A stretch of DNA of 19,371 nucleotides from DATNFP01 sp035606335. Its GTDB lineage: Bacteria > Bacteroidota > Bacteroidia > Chitinophagales > Chitinophagaceae. The notes below the pieces were generated by a model. That model ran no database searches and was not told the DNA's origin. It saw only the letters and a program-made list of their open reading frames with translations. Location of the stretch: positions 1-19,371 of the forward strand of contig DATNFP010000057.1 of NCBI GenBank assembly GCA_035606335.1, written 5' to 3'. The position numbers and the translations under genes were made by a program. This document shows positions 1 through 5,922 of the stretch, piece by piece (positions within the stretch are counted from its first letter, which is position 1; each line of letters opens with the position of its first letter).

Positions 1-307
1 TGTTTTCAACAGTAAACATTGCGCGCAGGTAACCCAGCGCATTTACCGGGGCTTCGCGATGATCGGAAACAACAGCCGGCCTGATAAATCGCGAAAGCTC
101 TAATCGGGAGTGGCCATCGGGAGTGACCAACATTGCAATTTCCACGCTTTGATCGCCCAGGCCGGTAACGCGGCCTGCCCATTCACCTTCCACCATAGCC
201 CTGCCTTCCAGCTTCAGGCCGATCTCCTCAAAAAATGCAATTGCCATATCGAGGGATTCTACAACGATCCCCATATTGTCCATTCTTAATAATTTGTTTT
301 GCGCCAT
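1..307 (-). CDS. VOC (glyoxalase/bleomycin-resistance) family protein, 3' end cut by window
   Basis: Reading the minus strand from the ATG at 305-307 gives MAQNKLLRMDNIGIVVESLD and an open frame of 102 codons that runs off the left edge. The pattern NIGIVVESLDMAIAFFEEIG, then a strand ending in VEIAMLV, then SRLELSRF is the usual beta-alpha-beta-beta-beta module of the vicinal oxygen chelate fold. VOC enzymes bind a metal and act as lyases, isomerases, dioxygenases or drug-binding proteins; the substrate cannot be told here. Family assignment is good, function unknown. A near-match to the Bacteroidota -7 box (TACCTTTA on the minus strand, 320-327) lies 12 bases upstream of the start. The gene is one of three VOC proteins in the window. 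Confidence 0.85.
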   Translation of the reverse strand, partial: MAQNKLLRMDNMGIVVESLDMAIAFFEEIGLKLEGRAMVEGEWAGRVTGLGDQSVEIAMLVTPDGHSRLELSRFIRPAVVSDHREAPVNALGYLRAMFTVEN

Positions 308-460
308 AAATCTTTTCATTAAAGGTAACAGTACACAATTTATCCTACCATTCGCCGAGCGAAGGGAGACGAAAACAATCATTATGTTTTTGCCTTTGCT
401 GATCTTGATGGGTCGTAAATTTAATATACATATTGGTCGAGTAAGGGATATGAAAGATGC

Positions 461-1576
461 TTATTCTGAAAAATTTGTAAATGTCTTTCCGTTATAACAA
501 TACAAGCCATTATTTCTCGTCCCGACCCAAATGTTCCTATTTCTATCTTCTAAAATAAAAGTAGCCGATGTGTTGCTTAGTCCGTCTTTCTTTGTAAACT
601 CATTGAATGATTTTCCATCAAACCTCCAAAAGCCTCCTGTTGTTATATCATCGTCATTTACATAATCAGAAGCATACCAAATATGCCCTTCACGATCTGT
701 AAATATATAATTTAGCAGATCTTTCTTTAGATTCTGAGGTGTAGGAAAGTCGGAAAAGTTTTCGCCATTAAAGGTAATAACACCAATATGTCTTGTGGCT
801 AATAGCAAGTTCCCGTTTCCGTCTTCAGTTATGCTACGGATCCAGTTTTCATTTTTTAGTTTGACTCTGGTCAACGCTTTTCCGTCATATACACACAGAC
901 CTTCAAACGCCATTGGCCCGGAACCAAACCATATGTTTCCCTTTTTATCTTCATAAATACATCGCACACTTTTAAGAGTAAGGTTACTGTCATTTATGGC
1001 ATTGTGATTGTCAAAAAAAGCAGTAAAAGTTTTTCCATCGTAGCAATAAACACCATCTGTCGCTCCAAACCAAAGTATTCCTTTTTTGTCTTGCATAATG
1101 CTAAAAAATTCATTACGGGTTCCCATCGATGCGTAGTTGCTATTCGAGGAAAATGATTGGAAAGGCGAATTTTTATTTATTGAAATTTGCTTCATAACCT
1201 TTCCGTCAAAACAACATAGGCCATCTTTTGTGCCAATCCAAATGTTCCCATTTTTGTCTTCCAAAATTGAACGAACGGTGTTACTACTCAATCCATTTTG
1301 AATAGTAAATTGTATGAACAATTTTCCATCATAGCGATAAACCCCTTCGCCCGACGTTCCAAACCAAAGATTTCCTTTTTTGTCTTCCAGACCGCAACAT
1401 ACGTTTTGATACTCATTTGAACCCTGTGTCTTTATGATTTTTGATTTCCCTGTAGTTATCACTTTTGTTTCGCCTATAGCTTTCTTGGGTGGGGATTGTG
1501 TTTGCCCGTTGCAGGAATTGAAAAGCAATGTTGCCAATAGAAGTATATGAAGAGTTGTTTTTCCTGTGTTTGCCAT
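461..1576 (-). CDS. Reg_prop seven-bladed beta-propeller lipoprotein (kinase-less)
   Basis: The 371-residue product starts with a lipoprotein signal (hydrophobic ILLLATLLFNSC, lipid-bearing Cys22) followed by NGQ. No acidic residues follow the Cys, so the Bacteroidota surface-export signal is absent and the protein probably faces the periplasm. The rest is seven repeats of the two-component-regulator propeller type (Reg_prop, PF07494), each like EDKKGNLWFGTSGEGVYRYD plus GK-F. They begin at about residues 61, 104, 160, 208, 249, 288 and 342. Seven repeats match one closed seven-bladed propeller. Family members usually form the periplasmic sensor of hybrid histidine kinases, often as two propellers in tandem; here no membrane helix or kinase follows, so it must act as a free lipoprotein, perhaps ligand binding or protein-protein contact. 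It is divergent from a paralogue at 1784. No clear promoter box was found. Confidence 0.88.
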   Translation of the reverse strand: MANTGKTTLHILLLATLLFNSCNGQTQSPPKKAIGETKVITTGKSKIIKTQGSNEYQNVCCGLEDKKGNLWFGTSGEGVYRYDGKLFIQFTIQNGLSSNTVRSILEDKNGNIWIGTKDGLCCFDGKVMKQISINKNSPFQSFSSNSNYASMGTRNEFFSIMQDKKGILWFGATDGVYCYDGKTFTAFFDNHNAINDSNLTLKSVRCIYEDKKGNIWFGSGPMAFEGLCVYDGKALTRVKLKNENWIRSITEDGNGNLLLATRHIGVITFNGENFSDFPTPQNLKKDLLNYIFTDREGHIWYASDYVNDDDITTGGFWRFDGKSFNEFTKKDGLSNTSATFILEDRNRNIWVGTRNNGLYCYNGKTFTNFSE

Positions 1577-1783
1577 CCCGGGTTAATTTATTACAGTTCG
1601 CTAATGTCAGTGCCGCTATAATAGCATCACAGCTAACTCATAAATATAAACAATAGTGCTGCATGATATCAAGTTGTGCGACACTTGTATTTGGATACGG
1701 AACCCAAGCATTTGTTAAATAAAAATATTGTGTTGCGTTGGCCGCAGAAGTAGGTAGATGCTTTGTATTTTAGCCTTAGACAA
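1577..1783. other. Divergent intergenic region between the two propeller lipoproteins
   Basis: This AT-rich 207-bp stretch must hold the start signals of both divergent propeller genes. I saw no exact TAnnTTTG box on either strand and no strong hairpin. The CTTTG at 1761-1765 is the closest to a plus-strand -7 element, but the upstream TA is missing. Confidence 0.5.
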
Positions 1784-2851
1784 ATGATCAGGCATATGAT
1801 TAAGTTCTTGTTCTTCAATTTATCTATTTTATTTCTCTTTTTCACGTCCTGCTCCGGACAAGTAAAGAAACCGGCAACGAGTCAGGCTTATGCAAAACTA
1901 CCGCAAGCCTACGGACTGTTTAAAGATGCATCAGTAAGTTGTGCGATCCAGGACAAAGCGGGTAACATTTGGCTCGGGACAAACGGCGAAGGCTTATTCT
2001 GCTTTGATGGAAAAACATTTAAAAGATTCACAGAAAAAGATGGCCTGGATAACCTCATAGTTTATTCGTTATTCCAGGATAAGACTGGCAATATCTGGGC
2101 GGGCACAAAGACAGGGCTTTGCCGTTATAATGGCAACACTTTTGCCAAAGTTTCTATGCTCTCAGGCAATAGTGATAAACAATACATTTTTACTGCGAAT
2201 AATAAAGTGCCATCCTCGCCCAATGGCGTATGGAGCATGATGCAGGATAAAAAGGGCACAATATGGTTTGGCTCTGATAGTGGAGTATATTGCTATGATG
2301 GCAGAAACTTTAAACGTTTCTTAGATGGTGTTACAAATAAGAACAACCTGCATTTAAAGGCTATCTTTTCGCTACTGGAAGACAGGAATGGTAATATCTG
2401 GTTTGGCTCCTGCATAGGAGAAGGACTTATACGGTTTAATGGAAAGACACTGGAACAAATATCGCCAAAAAATTACGCCCGGACTCAGAATATCATAGAA
2501 GACAAACACGGCAATATCTGGTTTGCAAGTTTAGGAAAAGGGATGTGTCGGTATGATGGCACTACGATAACGACAAATTTTTTTAAAGAAAATAATACAT
2601 ACGACATTCTATATGTATTCCTGAAAGATAGAGCAGATCGTTTATGGTTTAGCGAACCTGCAAATGGCCGGCCTTTACGTTTATATGCTGACAAGAAAAT
2701 TATCAATTTTTCAGAAAAGCATAGTAAAAGAAATAAGGTGATGTATCCTGTATTGGAAGACCGTGCCGGCAATATTTGGTTGGCAACTCATAGCATGGGT
2801 TTGTATAAATGGGATGGAAAAGCGATCCGTAATTTTTCAAAATTAGAATAG
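1784..2851 (+). CDS. Reg_prop seven-bladed beta-propeller lipoprotein, paralogue of the divergent gene
   Basis: From ATG 1784 the product has 355 residues. The open frame extends to a TTG at 1763, and ATG 1796 is also possible; 1784 or 1796 gives a compact lipoprotein signal (MIKFLFFNLSILFLFFTSC, lipid Cys) followed by SGQ. Seven Reg_prop repeats follow, for example QDKAGNIWLGTNGEGLFCFD, EDRNGNIWFGS and EDRAGNIWLATHSMGLYKWD, ending four residues before the stop. The architecture is the same as the gene at 461-1576: signal, about 35 residues of linker, one seven-bladed propeller, no kinase. The sixth repeat (KDRADRLWFSEPANGRPLRL) is the most degenerate. The two genes are clearly paralogous and divergently transcribed from a 207-bp region, which suggests local duplication with inversion. 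Ligand unknown. Confidence 0.87.
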   Translation: MIRHMIKFLFFNLSILFLFFTSCSGQVKKPATSQAYAKLPQAYGLFKDASVSCAIQDKAGNIWLGTNGEGLFCFDGKTFKRFTEKDGLDNLIVYSLFQDKTGNIWAGTKTGLCRYNGNTFAKVSMLSGNSDKQYIFTANNKVPSSPNGVWSMMQDKKGTIWFGSDSGVYCYDGRNFKRFLDGVTNKNNLHLKAIFSLLEDRNGNIWFGSCIGEGLIRFNGKTLEQISPKNYARTQNIIEDKHGNIWFASLGKGMCRYDGTTITTNFFKENNTYDILYVFLKDRADRLWFSEPANGRPLRLYADKKIINFSEKHSKRNKVMYPVLEDRAGNIWLATHSMGLYKWDGKAIRNFSKLE

Positions 2852-2986
2852 TGGCAAGGACATTTTAACGTCTCGGGTAGAATAAGTGGCATTGTAGATT
2901 GAGTGCTTTATGATGTTCAAAAACCCACGCGTATTTAACAGATCATTAAAACCGTTGTGTTTACTTTTCATTAAAACACACTGCCA

Positions 2987-4606
2987 ATGAAGTACATTTT
3001 CCTGGTTTGCCTCATTACAAACGTATCGTCCTTTGCACAAATGAATGTGGCCGGTGTGATAGTAGATGCCAGTGATAATGTATCGCTTTCCTATGTGAAC
3101 ATAGGCGTGTTGCATAAGCAACTGGGGGCGGTATCCGGAGAGAATGGGGCATTCTCTCTAGGTATCCCCTCACAATATATGGATGACACGCTCACGTTCT
3201 CTCTGGTGGGTTATGAAGAACTGAATGTGCCGGTAAAAAGTATAGATCCGATGCAGAAGATATACGCCCTGAAAATGAAGCCTGTGCGCTTGAAAGAGAT
3301 AGCGGTAGCTACTAAGAGACTCACGGAGAAAAAATATGGCCTCTACAAATACCACCCACTGCTCCACTTTACCGATGGCAGTACTAACCAGAACGACATA
3401 TTTGAGATCGCAGAGCTCATGCGGCTGGGAGCCACTACGAAAAAGGTCACGTCTATAAGCCTGTACATCAATGAGGCTAAAAGTGACAGTGCCACATTCA
3501 GGATCAACTTTTATAGCTACGATGGTCGCAGGCCCGGATCACGGCTGGTGGAAAAGAACATCACACAGCGGCACGAGATAAAAGAGGGGTGGCTGTGCTT
3601 TGATACAAGACCTTATTCACTATACCTGGCGGGAGATGTAATAGTAGCGGTAGAGTTCATTCCATCGCGGGGGAAAAACAATGCCATAGCGTATGAAGTG
3701 AAGCCTGGCGGGCGGGTGAAAAGTTTTGTACGGTCCAGCAGCAATGGCATCTGGCAGGTACCTCCACACCAGTACCGGATGTTTGTGACCGCTTTAGGAA
3801 CAGGGGATGATGCGGCTAACGCCCTGGAAGAGAAGGACATCACACCCGCGTTCCGGACATTTTCCCATTTTGTGAATGACTCGTTTTCAATTTTCGTGAG
3901 ATTACCCAAAGGCTACGATGCACACAGCGATAAGACATACCCGGTCATCTACCTCCTGGATGCTAATCTGTATTTCTCTTATCTAAACGATTCGCTGGAC
4001 AAAGTAAAGGGCGATCAGCCGATATTGATTGGCATAGGCTATAAGAATTTTATGGATATGGATTCGCTTAGGAACCGCGATTATACTTACCCGGCGGCAG
4101 AAGCTGCAGACAGTCTTCCCCAGAGCGGCGGCGCCGATAAATTCTATACATTTATAGGTGATGAGCTAAAGCCACTGGTGAATAGATTATATCGCACAGA
4201 AATGTCAAATGCCACGTTGATGGGACATTCCCTGGGAGGCTATTTCACGTTGTATGCACTGTATAGCGATCTATCTGAGGGGCGTCGCTTGTTTACGAAT
4301 TTTGTAGCCGCAAGTCCTTCTCTTGATTACCAACATGAATATTTATTCAAACAGTTCAAAGCGTTCAAGGGAAAGATGGATGCCTCGGAAAGGTCGGTAG
4401 TTATAACATGGGGTACGCTGGAGGATGTTGACTACGACATCACAAGTTTCACAAGCGTAGCTAACGACCTGATCGGTGAATTATCGCAAGAGAGATACAG
4501 CGCGATAAAACTAACATCGTTCACTTATCCCGGAGCTGCACATATGGAGACTGCAGTACCCACATTCTACTACGGGTTGAAATATGCTTATTCTTTTGGA
4601 AAATAA
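2987..4606 (+). CDS. Exported esterase with N-terminal CarboxypepD_reg-like domain
   Basis: The 539-residue product starts with a signal peptide (MKYIFLVCLITNVSSFAQ). Residues 19-110 resemble the CarboxypepD_reg-like beta-sandwich found at the front of Bacteroidota outer-membrane receptors (VAGVIVDASDNVSLSYVNIG, GAVSGENGAFSLGIP, LTFSLVGYEEL). Residues 120-270 are a beta-rich middle without a family I can name. Residues about 295-539 are a putative esterase domain (PF00756, enterochelin-esterase/feruloyl-esterase-like alpha/beta hydrolase): FVRLPKGYD, TYPVIYLLDAN, nucleophile elbow GHSLGG with Ser415, probable His519 in PGAAHMETAVP, and acid probably among Asp480-Asp484. It should hydrolyse an ester in the periplasm or at the cell surface; substrate unknown. 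The gene stands alone, 135 bp after the propeller gene. Confidence 0.85.
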   Translation: MKYIFLVCLITNVSSFAQMNVAGVIVDASDNVSLSYVNIGVLHKQLGAVSGENGAFSLGIPSQYMDDTLTFSLVGYEELNVPVKSIDPMQKIYALKMKPVRLKEIAVATKRLTEKKYGLYKYHPLLHFTDGSTNQNDIFEIAELMRLGATTKKVTSISLYINEAKSDSATFRINFYSYDGRRPGSRLVEKNITQRHEIKEGWLCFDTRPYSLYLAGDVIVAVEFIPSRGKNNAIAYEVKPGGRVKSFVRSSSNGIWQVPPHQYRMFVTALGTGDDAANALEEKDITPAFRTFSHFVNDSFSIFVRLPKGYDAHSDKTYPVIYLLDANLYFSYLNDSLDKVKGDQPILIGIGYKNFMDMDSLRNRDYTYPAAEAADSLPQSGGADKFYTFIGDELKPLVNRLYRTEMSNATLMGHSLGGYFTLYALYSDLSEGRRLFTNFVAASPSLDYQHEYLFKQFKAFKGKMDASERSVVITWGTLEDVDYDITSFTSVANDLIGELSQERYSAIKLTSFTYPGAAHMETAVPTFYYGLKYAYSFGK

Positions 4607-4738
4607 GTGAATAATCCCCCTCATTCAGCGTAATCTCTTTAACTACCGGATCGTGCAAACCTCCTGATTTGCATGTAGACGATAATCATTTTGCTAACTA
4701 AATTTTCAACTTACCCAACATGTGCATGTCGAATTCCG

Positions 4739-4826
4739 AATTGCCGAATTGCCAAATTTTCAAATTGCCAAATTGTCGAATTGCCAAATTGTCGAATTGC
4801 CAAATTGTCGAATTGCCAAATTGTTT
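4739..4826. repeat. Tandem array of eleven octamers, consensus AATTGYCR
   Basis: Eleven head-to-tail 8-bp units can be read: AATTGCCG, AATTGCCA, AATTTTCA, AATTGCCA, AATTGTCG, AATTGCCA, AATTGTCG, AATTGCCA, AATTGTCG, AATTGCCA, AATTGTTT. From the fourth unit the two forms alternate, giving a 16-bp higher-order unit repeated about three and a half times. The array abuts, and overlaps by three bases, the palindrome at 4824. Related octamers recur inside the following gene (5623-5662). Slippage can change the copy number of such arrays. Whether it binds a protein is unknown. Confidence 0.9.
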
Positions 4827-4880
4827 TATCATTATGCCAAAACTGTATAGTCATTATACAGAAACAGCATAATGATAAAA
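4824..4880. repeat. 57-bp interrupted palindrome
   Basis: Outer arms are TTTTATCATTATGC (4824-4837) and GCATAATGATAAAA (4867-4880), a perfect 14-bp match. Inner arms are CTGTATA (4843-4849) and TATACAG (4855-4861), a perfect 7-bp match around the loop GTCAT. The two stem parts are separated by a symmetric 5-by-5 unpaired segment (CAAAA and AAACA). The element can fold on either strand. With A and T runs at its ends it may act as a bidirectional terminator for the esterase, or be a REP-like or recombination-related element. Confidence 0.85.
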
Positions 4881-4886
4881 ATCCAA

Positions 4887-4901
4887 TTTCTCCGCGAGAA
4901 A
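4887..4901. repeat. Small hairpin TTTCTC-CGC-GAGAAA
   Basis: A perfect 6-bp stem with a three-base loop lies between the 57-bp palindrome and the putative promoter of the HTH gene. It is too short and too poorly placed for a confident terminator call and could be part of the control region. Confidence 0.45.
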
Positions 4902-4910
4902 AATCCTCCA

Positions 4911-4936
4911 AAACTTTGTGATAAAAACTATCACAA
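4911..4936 (+). promoter_or_regulatory. Operator-like inverted repeat over the putative promoter and start of the HTH gene
   Basis: TTGTGATA (4916-4923) and TATCACAA (4929-4936) form a perfect 8-bp inverted repeat with a 5-base spacer; its last base is the A of the ATG at 4936. It overlaps AAACTTTG (4911-4918), which differs from the Bacteroidota -7 consensus TAnnTTTG at one position. A two-fold symmetric site over promoter and start codon next to an HTH gene suggests autorepression. This is inference from position only. Confidence 0.5.
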
Positions 4937-5817
4937 TGAAAAAGCAACAAGCCCGTAACCTCTATTTCCAGACAGAGCTCACCCAAACCCGCATCGCCGA
5001 GCTTCTCGATGTAGATCGCAAAACAATTTACCTATGGATCAAAGAAGGTCGTTGGGCAGAAATAAAAAGGTCCGCACAGCATGCGCCATCTATCCTTGCA
5101 GAGCAATACTATAGCCAGCTACTCGCAATAAATGAGATGATAGCCGAAAGAGAAGAGCAGCCATATCCCACGTCACAGGAAGCAGAAATAATAAGAAAGC
5201 TCACCCTCACTATAAAGCATATCAAAGACGGCCAAACGCGCGGAGAAACGATCGAAGTATTAATGAACTTCATCCATCAAATCACTAAAACCGACCTCCC
5301 TCTTGCTAAACAGATCCTTCCCCACGCCGACCAATACATAAAAGACTACAACAACAACCCCATCATCAAACCAAAAGAAAGCAACCACAAAGAAATAGAA
5401 GAAGAAAACCAACCAGACCCCACTCCACAACCCGAAACACAACCACAAATCCCCGTTACATCAAACCAACCCCCACACGAAGGGTCATTGCGTGAAACGA
5501 AGCAATCTTTCGCAACACGATCCGAAAAACATGATCACATAACCCAATCACAACCACTCATCAAATCAGAAAACCCACAACCGCAACAAACCCCCGACTT
5601 ACAAAATATGGAACCACCCGCCATTGCCGAATCGGCAAATTATCGAATTGCCGAATTATCCAAAACGGGGTACAAATGGGCAACCAACGAGCAACCCATC
5701 TTCACCATGCGGGAAGCTCTAATCCACTACAGGCACGGCGACTGGAGCGACAATACCTGGCTCCAATTCCTCAAATGGCATTCCCGCCAAAATGGGGAAA
5801 ATTCCACAAGCAAGTAA
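4936..5817 (+). CDS. Terminase gpP-like helix-turn-helix protein with repeat-derived disordered middle
   Basis: ATG 4936 gives 293 residues; a GTG at 4918 would add six. Residues 1-45 (MKKQQARNLYFQTELTQTRI, then AELLDVDRKTIYLWIKEGRW) are a clear helix-turn-helix of the type at the N-terminus of phage terminase ATPase/small subunits (PF06056-like). A charged helical part follows to about residue 135. Residues about 135-245 are low complexity, rich in P, Q, N, T and K, and likely disordered. The C-terminus (YKWATNEQPIFTMREALIHY, then RHGDWSDNTWLQFLKW) looks like a folded domain I do not recognise. No terminase, portal or other phage gene is nearby, so a prophage role is unlikely. The middle has very few G bases on the plus strand, unlike the flanking genes, and contains two repeat families in frame (5484-5508, 5623-5662). 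Possible roles are DNA binding at the upstream repeats or autoregulation; function unknown. Confidence 0.75.
   Translation: MKKQQARNLYFQTELTQTRIAELLDVDRKTIYLWIKEGRWAEIKRSAQHAPSILAEQYYSQLLAINEMIAEREEQPYPTSQEAEIIRKLTLTIKHIKDGQTRGETIEVLMNFIHQITKTDLPLAKQILPHADQYIKDYNNNPIIKPKESNHKEIEEENQPDPTPQPETQPQIPVTSNQPPHEGSLRETKQSFATRSEKHDHITQSQPLIKSENPQPQQTPDLQNMEPPAIAESANYRIAELSKTGYKWATNEQPIFTMREALIHYRHGDWSDNTWLQFLKWHSRQNGENSTSK
5484..5508 (+). repeat. GTCATTGCG/GAAGCAATCT dispersed-repeat-like segment inside the HTH gene
   Basis: GTCATTGCG (5484-5492), six bases, then GAAGCAATCT (5499-5508) resembles the hairpin-forming repeat (GTCATTGCGAG...CGAAGCAATCTC) dispersed between genes in many bacterial genomes. 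ATTGC (5487-5491) and GCAAT (5502-5506) can pair. It is translated in frame as part of GSLRETKQSFATRS. The identification rests on remembered consensus, not a search. Confidence 0.5.
5623..5662 (+). repeat. Five octamers related to the upstream array, inside the HTH gene
   Basis: The units ATTGCCGA, ATCGGCAA, ATTATCGA, ATTGCCGA, ATTATCCA keep the 8-bp period and much of the sequence of the array at 4739-4826. The first two also form a palindrome, TTGCCGA-A-TCGGCAA (5624-5638). They are translated in frame as IAESANYRIAELSK. Since 8 is not a multiple of 3, the frame rotates through the units. Confidence 0.7.
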
Positions 5818-5894
5818 ACCAGGAAAGTGTGAAATCAATTTTTCAAAACATATATAAAAAATCACTTTTGACTGATTTTAAAGCTGAATACAAT

Positions 5895-5902
5895 TATATT
5901 TG
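5895..5902 (+). promoter_or_regulatory. -7 promoter box TATATTTG for the kai operon
   Basis: An exact match to the Bacteroidota -7 consensus TAnnTTTG, 20 bases before the kaiC ATG. TTTTG at 5866-5870 is a possible -33 element, though the 24-base gap is a little long. This suggests the operon has its own promoter rather than reading through from the HTH gene. Confidence 0.6.
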
Positions 5903-5922
5903 TCTTTCCCAGAATCATAACA

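Larger units (their letters stand above)
4607..4935. other. Structured intergenic region: octamer array, long palindrome, hairpin, operator-like repeat
   Basis: This 329-bp gap between the esterase and the HTH gene is not empty. In order it holds about 125 bp of ordinary sequence, a degenerate 8-bp tandem array (4739-4826), a 57-bp interrupted palindrome (4824-4880), a 15-bp hairpin (4887-4901) and an inverted repeat reaching the ATG of the next gene (4916-4936). Short open frames crossing the array only reflect the repeat period and are not genes. Confidence 0.8.

Noticed and set aside
1755..1770. Promoter box before the plus-strand propeller gene (GATGCTTTG)
   Set aside because: It lacks the TA of TAnnTTTG and would be a two-mismatch match, too weak to list.
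4739..4826. CRISPR array
   Set aside because: Units are 8 bp head to tail with no unique spacers and no cas genes in the window.
4691..4986. Short open frames on both strands across the octamer array (repeating NCQIV/NCRIAKLS-type peptides)
   Set aside because: The peptides only reflect the 8-bp repeat read in rotating frames; no start signal and no family support.
4936..5817. HTH gene as part of a prophage
   Set aside because: The HTH is terminase-like, but no large terminase, portal, capsid, integrase or lysis gene is present on either side.
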